64,000 nt of DNA from positions 1 to 64,000 of the forward strand of contig NZ_AFWJ01000113.1 of NCBI RefSeq assembly GCF_000222685.1, written 5' to 3'. Origin of the DNA: Vibrio nigripulchritudo ATCC 27043 (GTDB lineage: Bacteria > Pseudomonadota > Gammaproteobacteria > Enterobacterales > Vibrionaceae). Under the pieces are notes generated by a model. That model made no database searches and had not been told where the DNA came from. It saw only the letters and a program-made list of their open reading frames with translations. The position numbers and the translations under genes were made by a program. The stretch's first letter is position 1; each line of letters starts with the position of its first letter. This document shows positions 8,358 to 17,291 of this stretch, one piece after another.

Positions 8358-10414
8358 AAAAGCGCCACAGTATCGCATTGCGAATCTTTGCTCTGTTTAT
8401 GGTTCTTGGTGGGCTGGCTATCGCCATGGTGGGCTCGAATTCCATCACCTTGCAAAACCTAGCAACATCCTCTGAAACCTGGGGGAAAAAGCAGTTGCCA
8501 GTGATGGTTGCCGCAGCCAGGTTTGCCGAATTAGGCGGCCAAATCACCACCGATGCCACCAATTTGGCGCTGGCGAAATCGACTCAGGCTTTGCAAACTG
8601 CCAATGCGCGCTTAGACACTGCCCTTCCTAAGCTCAGCCAGTTTAATCCGGAAAAACTCTCGCCAGAGCACCATAAAAAGATGCTCAAGCTGGCGGCAGA
8701 ATTAAAAGAAAACGTCCGCCAGATCTACACCAACACCGAACAAAAACTGCTGATTCAGGAACAGCAGCAGAGACGAAGGAAACAGTTGTACTGGACGCAG
8801 ATCGACTTTGTCGATGAGGTTATACCACTCACCGAAGAGAGCCAGTTCAATCTGGATTTGTTGCTCGATAAACTGCAAAAGAAAAATGGCTTGTCGTCCG
8901 GCGAATTCAGCACCCTCAAATCCGAAACCCATAATCAAAGCCAGCTTCTCAAACTGGAAGCGGACGTGAACCTTGTGCTGGATTTACTTCAGCGAGTATC
9001 CCTGTTTTCCAATCGCACCGACATCCTTGCGGCGCAAAGCATGATTGATGAAACCATGGTGACGATTTCAGAACAAACCAGCACGCTACAAAGCATGCCC
9101 AGTACGGTCACCATTCGTCAGATTGCCTCTGCCCTTGATGAATATATCAGTGGCAGTGATACCCCCATCCAAAGAGCACTGCGAGTTCTGTCGCTGGATG
9201 AAGGCAATCAGGAGCTACTCGAAGAAAACCAACTGCTGCTGCAAGACATTCGGCTTATCGTTTCGCAAACCGTTAGCGAAGCGGAAAAGCAGGCAACCGA
9301 AACCGCCGAGCAAATCACGTACATCGTTAATACCAGTCGAAGCCAGCTCAATTTCACCATTCTGGTCATTGCGGTGCTGACGGTTTTTGTTGCCCTTTAT
9401 CTGAAAAACCAGCTTCTTAATCGCCTCGCCAACGTACTGCGCAGCATGAGGCATCTGGCACAAGGTGAACTGCAAACGCCTCTGGCAATTTCTGGGCAAG
9501 ATGAAGTCGCCTCACTGGCGCATGCCACCAATGTCTTTAATCAAACCGCCATGCAGCTTCGCCAAAGAACCGGAGCCCTAGAAGAGAAAAACCAACAACT
9601 GGTGGATGAAATCGAGCAGCGATTGCTGGCAGAACAAGATCTCAAAGCCACTCAGGAAGAGTTGGTTCAGGCGGCGAAACTGGCGGTACTCGGGCAGCTC
9701 ACCTCAGGGATTGTTCACGAATTCAGCCAGCCCCTTGCTGCCATTCGCTCGAATAGCTACCTAGCAGTGCAGTATCTGGAGAAAAACCAGCCTGAACAGG
9801 CAAAAGACAAGCTGACTCGTATCGATAAGATCACCGATCGCGCCACCAAGCTGTGTCAGCACCTGAAGTCTTTTGCCCGAAAAACCGATGACATAACCCA
9901 GCGCACGCCCGTTAAGAAGATCGCACTTAACGCCATGGAACTGTTTACTGAAAACCTACCCGCTGATTGGATAGCTATCGATGTCGAAGAAACCTTAACC
10001 GTCAGCGCCAATGACATTCGGCTAGAGCAGGTTTTTGTTAATCTAATCAGCAACAGTCTGGACGCCATTCAAACCCGAATCAAAGACCATGATCTTGAAA
10101 GCCATAAGCTAGAAAACCAAGAGCCTGAAAACCAAAAGCTCGAAAACCAAAAGTTTGCCCCTCAGATACGCATTTCTGCTACCCAAAACCAAGACAATGT
10201 AGTGATTCATGTTCACGACAACGGCTGCGGCATGCACCCCGAACAACTGAACCAGATATTCGAACCCTTCTACACCACTAAGGATGTGGGCAGCGGACTG
10301 GGGCTTGGCATGTCCATCACTCACAATATCATTCAGGATTTTGGCGGCACCATTTCCATTGAATCTCAACCCAATCAAGGAACGGAGGTCACCCTATGTC
10401 TCAAACCCATGTAG
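8354..10414 (+). CDS. PgtB-like membrane sensor histidine kinase
   Basis: This 686-residue kinase has an N-terminal membrane segment (about 8-28), a long helical periplasmic region (about 30-330), a second membrane segment (about 333-350), a HAMP-like linker, a coiled coil, a phosphoacceptor domain with H455 (GIVHEFSQPLAAIRSN) and an ATPase domain with N (NLISNSLDA), G1 (DNGCGM) and G2 (GSGLGLGMS) boxes. The architecture and length fit PgtB, which is 668 residues. A good GGAGG ribosome site lies in the end of the preceding gene, and the ATG overlaps that gene's stop, so translation is coupled. A tandem 15-bp repeat inserts KLENQ-type pentapeptides between the N and G1 boxes. It probably phosphorylates the regulator encoded immediately downstream. 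Confidence 0.88.
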   Translation: MKKRHSIALRIFALFMVLGGLAIAMVGSNSITLQNLATSSETWGKKQLPVMVAAARFAELGGQITTDATNLALAKSTQALQTANARLDTALPKLSQFNPEKLSPEHHKKMLKLAAELKENVRQIYTNTEQKLLIQEQQQRRRKQLYWTQIDFVDEVIPLTEESQFNLDLLLDKLQKKNGLSSGEFSTLKSETHNQSQLLKLEADVNLVLDLLQRVSLFSNRTDILAAQSMIDETMVTISEQTSTLQSMPSTVTIRQIASALDEYISGSDTPIQRALRVLSLDEGNQELLEENQLLLQDIRLIVSQTVSEAEKQATETAEQITYIVNTSRSQLNFTILVIAVLTVFVALYLKNQLLNRLANVLRSMRHLAQGELQTPLAISGQDEVASLAHATNVFNQTAMQLRQRTGALEEKNQQLVDEIEQRLLAEQDLKATQEELVQAAKLAVLGQLTSGIVHEFSQPLAAIRSNSYLAVQYLEKNQPEQAKDKLTRIDKITDRATKLCQHLKSFARKTDDITQRTPVKKIALNAMELFTENLPADWIAIDVEETLTVSANDIRLEQVFVNLISNSLDAIQTRIKDHDLESHKLENQEPENQKLENQKFAPQIRISATQNQDNVVIHVHDNGCGMHPEQLNQIFEPFYTTKDVGSGLGLGMSITHNIIQDFGGTISIESQPNQGTEVTLCLKPM
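10106..10150 (+). repeat. Three tandem 15-bp units inside the kinase ATPase domain
   Basis: Three units encode KLENQ, EPENQ and KLENQ in frame, each ending GAAAACCAA. They lie in the variable loop between the N and G1 boxes of the histidine-kinase ATPase domain. In-frame units of this kind can change in copy number by slippage without breaking the gene. Confidence 0.75.
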
Positions 10415-11748
10415 TACTGGTGGAGGACGACAAAGAGCTCAGAGAAAGCCTGAGCGAAATTCTGGAACTCAATGGTATGTCGGTGACTGCCTTTGCCTCG
10501 GCAGACAAGGCACTGCCCTGTATCCAGTACAACAGCAATAGTGTGGTGGTGTCTGACATTCGTATGCCCAATATGGATGGCATGACCTTTCTCCAGCATT
10601 TGCAGCAGTTGGATAACGATCTGCCTGTGGTTCTGATTTCTGGTCACGCAGACATCGAAACTGCGCTGCAATGCATTAAGCTCGGAGCGTTTGATTTCGT
10701 CGAAAAACCTCTCAGACCAGAGCATCTAGTTGGTCTGGTCACCAAAGCGATTCAACACCGAGAGTTGACGCTGGAAAACCGTCGCCTCAAGCAAAATCAC
10801 CCACGCACTATTACTCTAGATGAGTTGTTGATTGGCGAATCCGACTCGATGAAAAAGCTCAAAACAAGGTTGATCACGCTGGCCAACGCCGACGTCAACA
10901 TTGTGATTAACGGAGAAACTGGCACCGGAAAAGAGAAAATTGCGCGCACGCTGCACAGCCAGTCGGAACGCAACAATAAACCCTTTGTCGCCATCAACTG
11001 CGGTGCGATGCCTGAAAATCTGATTGAATCCGAACTCTTTGGTCATGAAGCCGGAAGCTTTACCGGCGCAAGCAAAAAGCGCATCGGAAAAATTGAATAC
11101 GCTTCGGGCGGCACTCTGTTTCTGGATGAGATCGAAAGCATGCCGTTGTCTGCTCAGATTAGGCTGTTGAGGGTAATTCAGGAAGGCGAACTGGAACGCG
11201 TGGGCAGTAACCAGACAGTAAGCGTCGACCTTAAGGTGTTGTCTGCTTCCAAAGATGACCTGTTCGAACTCTCCCAGAAGGGCGAATTTCGTCAGGATTT
11301 ATACTATCGACTGAACGTCGCGACACTGGATATTCCCCCGTTGCGAGAGCGAAAGTCGGACATTCCAGTCCTGCTCGGGCATTTTATTCATGAAGCAGAA
11401 AAGCGGTTAAATCAGAAAGCCCCCGCTCTGACCCCGCTGCATTTTCAACATTTGATGAACCATGACTGGCCGGGCAATGTGCGTGAACTGATGAACGAAG
11501 CTGACCGAATTGTGCTGGGAATATCCGATCTGATATTCACCAACAACCAGCAGGAATGCCACAGTCTGGCGCATCAGCTGACCCAGTTTGAGTTCTCCGT
11601 TCTTCACCATACATTGACCCAGTTTTCAGGTCATATTGGTGATACCGCCGAGCATTTGGACATTCCCCGTAAAAACCTTTACCTCAGAATGAAAAAGTTC
11701 GGTTTAAAGAAAGAAGACTACACCACAGATTCCACCCCAGAAGAGTAG
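10396..11748 (+). CDS. PgtA-like sigma-54-dependent response regulator (NtrC family)
   Basis: This 450-residue activator has a receiver domain with phosphoacceptor D54 (VSDIRMP) and K104 (EKP), then an AAA+ domain with Walker A GETGTGKE (173-180), the sigma-54 contact loop as GSFTGA (220-225, usually GAFTGA), Walker B TLFLDE, and a Fis-type helix-turn-helix at about 414-435. It overlaps the kinase gene by 19 bases and has a GGAGG ribosome site. Family knowledge says it drives open-complex formation at a -24/-12 promoter. A matching promoter occurs at 11857, just before the binding-protein gene, and is the obvious target. Confidence 0.92.
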   Translation: MSQTHVVLVEDDKELRESLSEILELNGMSVTAFASADKALPCIQYNSNSVVVSDIRMPNMDGMTFLQHLQQLDNDLPVVLISGHADIETALQCIKLGAFDFVEKPLRPEHLVGLVTKAIQHRELTLENRRLKQNHPRTITLDELLIGESDSMKKLKTRLITLANADVNIVINGETGTGKEKIARTLHSQSERNNKPFVAINCGAMPENLIESELFGHEAGSFTGASKKRIGKIEYASGGTLFLDEIESMPLSAQIRLLRVIQEGELERVGSNQTVSVDLKVLSASKDDLFELSQKGEFRQDLYYRLNVATLDIPPLRERKSDIPVLLGHFIHEAEKRLNQKAPALTPLHFQHLMNHDWPGNVRELMNEADRIVLGISDLIFTNNQQECHSLAHQLTQFEFSVLHHTLTQFSGHIGDTAEHLDIPRKNLYLRMKKFGLKKEDYTTDSTPEE

Positions 11749-11765
11749 GTCAAAAATGACCTACT
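11744..11765. other. Perfect stem-loop at the 3' end of the regulator gene
   Basis: AGTAGGTCA and TGACCTACT pair around AAAA, overlapping the stop codon. No T-run follows, so it is more likely an mRNA-end stabiliser or weak terminator than a standard Rho-independent terminator. Confidence 0.5.
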
Positions 11766-11856
11766 CACGGATCACATTCTCTTCTCAATGACACATCCAC
11801 AAGTTTTAGTGAAAACCAAAATCATTTCAAATTAGACACTTAACCAAAATTTAACA

Positions 11857-11873
11857 TTGGCACAACATTTGGA
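11857..11873 (+). promoter_or_regulatory. Sigma-54 (-24/-12) promoter of the ABC importer operon
   Basis: TTGGCAC-AACAT-TTGGA matches the YTGGCACGRNNNTTGCW consensus at nearly every fixed position, with the required ten bases between the two GG elements. It is about 95 bases before the binding-protein start at 11968 and directly follows the gene for a sigma-54 activator. A direct repeat AACCAAAAT (11814-11822 and 11842-11850) just upstream could be bound by an activator, though classic enhancers lie further away. Confidence 0.75.
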
Positions 11874-11967
11874 ATATCTATACCCAGTTACCCGGTTATT
11901 TATCGGTAACTGGCACACGGATAACCCTACGTACATAACAATGACGTGAATAAATATGGAGTGCACA

Positions 11968-13308
11968 ATGAAACATGGAATCAAACTGCTGACGCTAACC
12001 AGCGCAATGATGTTCGCAATGGGCAGCACCTCTGCTTTCGCAATGTCGGATAAGAATCTGGTCATCGTCACCTCGTTTTCCAACGACGTAACGGACGTAT
12101 ACAAAAAAGCCTTCGAGAAAAAATACCCGAATGTGAAGGTCGAAATCCTGAAAAAGAAAACCACATCTGGCATTAAATACCTTCAGGAAACCTCATCTCG
12201 CAACAGCTCTGACATTTTCTGGGCATCTGCCCCCGACGCATTTGAAGTGCTGAAAGACAACGATTTGCTGGCACAGTACCAATCCTCGGTCACGGGCATT
12301 CCTGAAAAAGTGGGCTCTTTCCCCATCAATGATCCGGATGGCTACTACAAAGGTTTCGCCCTTTCTGGCTATGGCATGATGTGGAACGAACGCTACATGA
12401 AAGCCAAAAAATTGCCCGTTCCGAAAGAATGGGAAGACCTTGCCGATCCGATTTATCACAAGCACGTTGGTATGTCAGCTCCGTCCCGTTCAGGCACAAC
12501 ACACTTAACAGTTGAAGCCATTTTGCAGGGTAAAGGCTGGGAAGACGGCTGGGCAACCATGAAAGCCATTTCCGGTAACTTCCGCGTGGTCACCGAGCGC
12601 AGTTTCGGGGTACCAGATGGCGTAAACAGTGGCTCATTTGGTGTCGGCATTGTGATTGACTTCTTTGGCTTATCTTCCAAAGCAACGGGGTTCCCGGTGG
12701 ATTTCCACTACCCAACGGTAACGGCATTGGTGCCGGCTAACGTCGGTAAAGTCAAAAATGCCCCTAACGGAGAAGCAGCAAGCGCCTTTATCGACTTCCT
12801 GCTTTCTGACGAAGGTCAGGCATTGTTACTGGATAAAAAGATTCAGCGTTTACCCGTCAATCCAGCGGTTTATGCGAGCACACCAGCAGGCTTCCCTAAC
12901 CCATTCACGGGCGAAAAACTGGGTACCGTCGACTTTGACCTAAACCTATCAAAATCGCGCTACAACGTGGTGAACAGCCTGTTCGACGTGATGATCACCT
13001 ACCGCATGGATGAACTTCGAAGCGCCACCAAAGCGATTCAGGAAGCCGAATCTGAAGCCAAAGCTAAGAACAATACGAAAGCATTGGATCTGGTTGCTCA
13101 AGCAAAAGCATTAATCAACAAAATGCCAATTACCGCAGAGCAAGCCAGCGATCCGGACTTCTCTGGCATCTTCACCAAAAAGCGTAAGAAGAAAACCGAC
13201 AAGGTCGGCGCTCGTCAAGCAGAAATCGAACAATCCTGGGATAACCAGGTGGTTGCCAACTACGAGAAAGCCGAAGAACTTGCCGAACAAGCGCTCGATA
13301 TGCTGTAA
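11968..13308 (+). CDS. ABC importer periplasmic binding protein (AfuA/FbpA-type)
   Basis: This 446-residue secreted protein begins with a signal peptide ending AFA at about residue 22. It has the iron(III)/AfuA binding-protein fold and shares MSAPSRSGT-HL and ERSFGV-type blocks with the PgtC-like protein at 7140. Residues after about 340 form an Ala/Lys/Glu-rich helical tail longer than usual. The ATG at 11968 is chosen over 11956 because GGAG lies six bases before it. Members of this family are often labelled ferric-binding, but AfuA of enteric pathogens binds hexose phosphates. Given the Pgt-like regulators, an organophosphate is a reasonable guess. It probably delivers ligand to the permease and ATPase encoded downstream. 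Confidence 0.85.
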   Translation: MKHGIKLLTLTSAMMFAMGSTSAFAMSDKNLVIVTSFSNDVTDVYKKAFEKKYPNVKVEILKKKTTSGIKYLQETSSRNSSDIFWASAPDAFEVLKDNDLLAQYQSSVTGIPEKVGSFPINDPDGYYKGFALSGYGMMWNERYMKAKKLPVPKEWEDLADPIYHKHVGMSAPSRSGTTHLTVEAILQGKGWEDGWATMKAISGNFRVVTERSFGVPDGVNSGSFGVGIVIDFFGLSSKATGFPVDFHYPTVTALVPANVGKVKNAPNGEAASAFIDFLLSDEGQALLLDKKIQRLPVNPAVYASTPAGFPNPFTGEKLGTVDFDLNLSKSRYNVVNSLFDVMITYRMDELRSATKAIQEAESEAKAKNNTKALDLVAQAKALINKMPITAEQASDPDFSGIFTKKRKKKTDKVGARQAEIEQSWDNQVVANYEKAEELAEQALDML

Positions 13309-13333
13309 ACAAACCTTACTTCTCTTTATCTGA

Positions 13334-13385
13334 TTCCCCCAACTTGTAGGTCGGCGCCGCGTAATTACGCGGTGCCGGGGGGGAT
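13334..13385 (+). other. Strong intercistronic stem-loop between binding protein and permease
   Basis: A long, GC-rich hairpin has a core at 13352-13377, where CGGCGCCGCGTAA pairs with TTACGCGGTGCCG through one G-T pair. Outer C-run and G-run arms (13335-13340 and 13378-13384) can extend it. No T-run follows. Such structures often protect the upstream mRNA so that binding protein exceeds permease. Confidence 0.6.
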
Positions 13386-13441
13386 TCTTATTTTTCGAGC
13401 CTAGGGTCTGTTGACCTAATCTCAAGAACACGGAGTTTCTT

Positions 13442-15190
13442 ATGAGTAGTGTTTCTCTCTCGCAGACAAAAAACGGCACTAAGCCCGGCAGTCGCGGTGT
13501 ATTGAAAAAAATTCGGGAAGACTGGGGCTTGTATCTCGCAGCTGCCATCATCGCACTTTTTATCATCACGTTTCTGTTCGTTCCTGTCCTTAAGGTCATT
13601 TTTGTTGCCTTTCAGGATCAGGAAGGCAGTTTTTCTCTGGTGAATTTTCAGGATTTCTTTAGCTCTACCCTGTTTCAGGAGTCGTTTTTTAACTCCTTCT
13701 ACGTCGCCTTTATGTCAGTGATCGTGGCATCGGTGATTGCCATGCCACTGGCGTATTTCACCAGCCGCTTCCAGTTTAAAGGCACGGTGTTGATTCAGAC
13801 ACTGGGCATTGTTCCTCTGATCATGCCGCCATTTATCGGTGCAGTAGCGATGCAATTGCTGTTTGGTGAAAACGGCACCATGAACTTGCTGCTGGATGAG
13901 TATTTCGGATTCACCATTCCAGTGATGGAAGGCTTGAATGGCGTCATCTTCGTCCAGAGTGTCCATTACTTTCCCTTTATTCTGATCAACCTGTCTGCCG
14001 CGCTGCAAAACATCGACCGCTCAATGGAAGAATCTGCACAGTCGCTGGGTTCATCCGGTTTAAAGCTGTTCAGAAAAATCGTCTTCCCACTGGCCATGCC
14101 CGGTTATGTCGCAGGGGCATCTCTGGTGTTTGTTAAAGTGTTCGATGATTTGGGTACCCCGCTTCTACTCAACGTCAACGACATGCTGGCACCGCAGGCT
14201 TACCTTCGTATTTCCTCTGTGGGTATCTCTGACCCTATGGGTTACGTGATTTCCGTGATTCTGGTGGCCTTCTCTGTGTTCGCGCTTTGGGTCTCTTTCC
14301 AGGCACTAAAAGGCAAAGATTATTCCACCACTCAGAAAGGCGGTGGCGGTTTGTCGAAACGCGAGCTTCGCCCAATGGAAATGGTGGGTTGTTATGCCGT
14401 GATTGCGCTGATTCTGATGCTGGTGCTTGCGCCACACTTTGCCCTGTTGTTGCTCTCTTTCGGCACCATCTGGAGCTTCAGCCCGCTACCGGATGGCTTC
14501 ACCATTGACCACTACGCGACAGCAGTTACCCAAGCTTCCGACTTCATCACTAATACACTGTTGTATGCAGGTCTGGCAGGCATCATTGATGTGATTTTGG
14601 GTACCGCGATCGCCTACCTCGTATGGCGCACCAAAATGGTGGGTCGAAAGTGGCTCGACTTCGGCGCAATGGCAGCACTGGCCGTTCCCGGCGTGGTTCT
14701 CGGCATTGGCTATTTGCGTACCTTCTACGATGTCGACTTGCCGATTGTCGGCACCTCAATGGCAACTTGGTGGGGCATCATCGTGATCGCGTTGTCGGTG
14801 CGACGTCTTCCGTATGCACTGCGCTCTTGTGTTGCCGCTCTGCAGCAAGTCAGCCCATCTCTGGAAGAAGCCTCAGAAAACCTTGGAGCCACTCGCTCCA
14901 CCACCATTCGTCGCATTGTGGTGCCATTAATGGCAGCCGGTATTCTGGCGGGTTTTGTCACCGCATTCGCCACGGCAGCGGTCGAACTTTCTGCCACGAT
15001 TATGCTAGTGGCACAGGAGTCCGATGCACCACTGGCTTACGGCTTGTACATCTTTATGCAAAGCGCCGCTGGGCGTGGTCCCGGAGCCGCATTGGGTGTG
15101 ATTGCCGTATTAATTGTCGGTCTTGCGACTTACCTGTCCCACACCATTGTTGAACGCACTCGCCAGGCTCACGGCGAAAAGAGTCATTAA
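13442..15190 (+). CDS. ABC importer permease, fused two-domain type (AfuB/FbpB)
   Basis: This 582-residue inner-membrane protein contains two homologous permease halves. Each has an EAA loop that docks the ATPase: EESAQSLGSSGLKLFRKIVFPLAMPG in the first half and EEASENLGATRSTTIRRIVVPLMAAG in the second. About twelve membrane helices are visible. Fusion of both halves in one chain is typical of the FbpB/AfuB group. The ATG has GGAG ten bases upstream. The ATPase gene follows after 15 bases, so they are cotranscribed. Confidence 0.92.
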   Translation: MSSVSLSQTKNGTKPGSRGVLKKIREDWGLYLAAAIIALFIITFLFVPVLKVIFVAFQDQEGSFSLVNFQDFFSSTLFQESFFNSFYVAFMSVIVASVIAMPLAYFTSRFQFKGTVLIQTLGIVPLIMPPFIGAVAMQLLFGENGTMNLLLDEYFGFTIPVMEGLNGVIFVQSVHYFPFILINLSAALQNIDRSMEESAQSLGSSGLKLFRKIVFPLAMPGYVAGASLVFVKVFDDLGTPLLLNVNDMLAPQAYLRISSVGISDPMGYVISVILVAFSVFALWVSFQALKGKDYSTTQKGGGGLSKRELRPMEMVGCYAVIALILMLVLAPHFALLLLSFGTIWSFSPLPDGFTIDHYATAVTQASDFITNTLLYAGLAGIIDVILGTAIAYLVWRTKMVGRKWLDFGAMAALAVPGVVLGIGYLRTFYDVDLPIVGTSMATWWGIIVIALSVRRLPYALRSCVAALQQVSPSLEEASENLGATRSTTIRRIVVPLMAAGILAGFVTAFATAAVELSATIMLVAQESDAPLAYGLYIFMQSAAGRGPGAALGVIAVLIVGLATYLSHTIVERTRQAHGEKSH

Positions 15191-15205
15191 GAAAAGGAAT
15201 TTCCC

Positions 15206-16282
15206 ATGAGTTTAGAAAATAGCCAGCAAGTTGGCATTACCATCAAAGACTTAACCTTGGCATTTGGCGAAACCGAAGTGCTGAAAGGCGTAAATTTAGA
15301 CATTCAACCCGGCGAGTTTTTCGCTTTTCTCGGACCATCGGGGTCAGGTAAATCGACCTTATTACGCGCCATTGCAGGGTTTGGTCCCGTACCCAATGGA
15401 GAGATTTTATTGGGCGATGAAAACGTAATTGAACTGCCGCCATGGAAGCGTAATGTTGGCATGGTGTTTCAAAGCTACGCACTCTGGCCACATATGACAG
15501 TGCGCCAAAATGTGGCGTATGGACTGGAAGAGAGAAAAGTACCGAAAAACCAAATCAAAAACCGGGTAGACGAAGCACTAAATTTGGTTGGTCTGCTTCA
15601 CCTTGCAGAGCGACGCCCGTCTCAGCTCTCGGGTGGCCAGCAACAGCGGGTCGCCATTGCCCGTACAGTGGTAGTAGAGCCCAGAGTACTGCTTCTGGAT
15701 GAGCCACTTTCCAATCTGGATGCCAATTTACGTGAGCAGATGCGACGTGATCTTCTTGATCTACAAAGGCAATTGGGATTAACCACGATCTTCGTGACTC
15801 ACGATCAGGAAGAAGCCAATACGATTTCTGATCGCATCGCGGTGCTCGATCAGGGTGTGATCCAGCAAGTTGGAGAGCCCATCGAGCTGTATGACAACCC
15901 TGCGAATAAGTTCGTCGCCGACTTCTTGGGCACAGCCAATGTGCTCAACGGCAAGGTCATGTCATCCAATGATGGCAGTGTGTTCCAGTCGGATGGAGGC
16001 ATTCAGTTTCCTTATCAGTCTGAAGCCAAAGGAGAGTTGTCTTTGGTTTTTCGCCCACAAAGCCTGGAGATCTGCCACTCTGCACCGGATTCAAACGCCA
16101 TCAAGCTCGAAGGCAAGGTAAAACATCGGGAATTTTTGGGTCATTTAGTACGCTACGGCATTGATGTCGGCGGGCAAATGTTAATGGTGGATGACCCGCA
16201 CCTAAGAGGAACGACTCACCTGAAAAATGGGGCACCGATCCTACTTCAGTTGAACCCGGATGAAATCGTCGCTTTGAGCTAA
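15206..16282 (+). CDS. ABC importer ATPase (AfuC/FbpC/PotA-type)
   Basis: This 358-residue ATPase has Walker A GPSGSGKST (43-51), Q-loop VFQSYALWP, signature LSGGQQQ (141-147), Walker B VLLLDEP (161-167) and the switch histidine in FVTHDQEEA. A C-terminal TOBE-like region after about 240 is the regulatory domain of the MalK/FbpC class. An AAGGAA ribosome site precedes the ATG. It powers the permease encoded immediately upstream. No strong terminator is seen before crbR, only an imperfect hairpin near 16307-16340. Confidence 0.92.
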   Translation: MSLENSQQVGITIKDLTLAFGETEVLKGVNLDIQPGEFFAFLGPSGSGKSTLLRAIAGFGPVPNGEILLGDENVIELPPWKRNVGMVFQSYALWPHMTVRQNVAYGLEERKVPKNQIKNRVDEALNLVGLLHLAERRPSQLSGGQQQRVAIARTVVVEPRVLLLDEPLSNLDANLREQMRRDLLDLQRQLGLTTIFVTHDQEEANTISDRIAVLDQGVIQQVGEPIELYDNPANKFVADFLGTANVLNGKVMSSNDGSVFQSDGGIQFPYQSEAKGELSLVFRPQSLEICHSAPDSNAIKLEGKVKHREFLGHLVRYGIDVGGQMLMVDDPHLRGTTHLKNGAPILLQLNPDEIVALS

Positions 16283-16443
16283 CTATTTGACATTACTATC
16301 AATTAACAAAGAGTCGGGCTTTTTCAGTCTGGCTCTTTCACATTTTCAGAAGAAAAATCAGAGAATAAGGGCTTATTTGTTGTTGAATCATCAAGCAAGT
16401 GATAATAATTAAATTAACTGTCTGTTAAAGAGTACTTAACGTC

Positions 16444-17079
16444 ATGGACTCGACCTACACCATACTGATCGCTGACGATCATCCCCTATTTCGAAATGCC
16501 TTATTTCAATCGGTGCATATGGCGATCAGTGGCGCGAATCTGCTCGAAGCAGACTCACTGGATGCTCTCCTTTCACTGCTCGAAAAAGAGCAAGAGCCCG
16601 ATCTCTTGTTGCTCGATCTGAAAATGCCCGGAGCCAACGGTATGTCAGGTTTGATCCAGCTACGCGCAGAGCATCCGGATCTGCCTATTGTGGTGATTTC
16701 CGCCAGCGAAGAGCCAAGCGTGGTTACTCAGGTGAAAAGCCATGGTGCATTTGGTTTTATCCCCAAATCCAGTGACATGCGAGAACTGGTCTCTGCGCTA
16801 AACCAAGTGCTGAATGGCGAACCTTTCTTTCCAGAAGGCATGATCACCAACAACGCGGCGTGTAACGAGCTCAGCGAAAAAATTGCGGCTCTTACGCCAC
16901 AGCAATACCGCGTGCTGGGCATGCTCTCTGATGGCTTGCTGAACAAGCAAATCGCCTACGAGCTCAATGTCTCTGAAGCCACGATCAAAGCGCACATGAC
17001 CGCCATCTTCCGAAAGCTTGGGGTAAAAAACCGAACTCAAGCCGTCATTCTTCTTCAACAAATGGAGCCCGAGTCTTAG
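16444..17079 (+). CDS. crbR: CrbR-type LuxR-family response regulator (acetate switch)
   Basis: This 211-residue regulator has a receiver domain with DD at 11-12 and phosphoacceptor D58 (LLLLDLKMP), and a C-terminal LuxR/NarL helix-turn-helix (about 148-207: LTPQQYRVLGMLSDGLLNKQIAYELNVSEATIKAHM). In V. cholerae, CrbR with the kinase CrbS activates acs and so controls acetate consumption. Identification rests on its sequence class and its place directly before the VC_2705-type symporter genes, with crbS and acs a few kilobases away. The ribosome site before the ATG is weak. A good terminator follows, so the symporter genes have their own promoter. Confidence 0.85.
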   Translation: MDSTYTILIADDHPLFRNALFQSVHMAISGANLLEADSLDALLSLLEKEQEPDLLLLDLKMPGANGMSGLIQLRAEHPDLPIVVISASEEPSVVTQVKSHGAFGFIPKSSDMRELVSALNQVLNGEPFFPEGMITNNAACNELSEKIAALTPQQYRVLGMLSDGLLNKQIAYELNVSEATIKAHMTAIFRKLGVKNRTQAVILLQQMEPES

Positions 17080-17133
17080 ACCTTTGGCTAAGTTAACAAT
17101 GTATTAACATCTCATTTTTTGGAATGCCTTCTT

Positions 17134-17161
17134 CTAAGCCCCCGTTTCTAGGGGGCTTTTG
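17134..17161 (+). terminator. Rho-independent terminator of crbR
   Basis: AAGCCCCC pairs with GGGGGCTT around GTTTCTA and is followed by TTG, 55 bases after the crbR stop. Confidence 0.85.
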
Positions 17162-17291
17162 TATTTTCTCGCACAGACTAAAGTAGAAAAGAGTTCTTGA
17201 AACCATCTTGCTATTGTAAATCCTGATACAAATCGTTAACAACGAGCTGTTCATGTAATGAAGAGCAATCATATATCGTAAGGAGACGGCA

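Noticed and set aside
11968-13308. Firm naming of the importer as a ferric iron system
   Set aside because: The fold is shared with hexose-phosphate binders, no Fur box lies upstream, and control is by a Pgt-like sigma-54 circuit; iron remains possible but is not supported.
14623-15153. 176-codon plus-strand frame inside the permease gene
   Set aside because: It is an out-of-frame reading of the second permease domain, with Arg/Ser/His-rich composition typical of a shadow frame.
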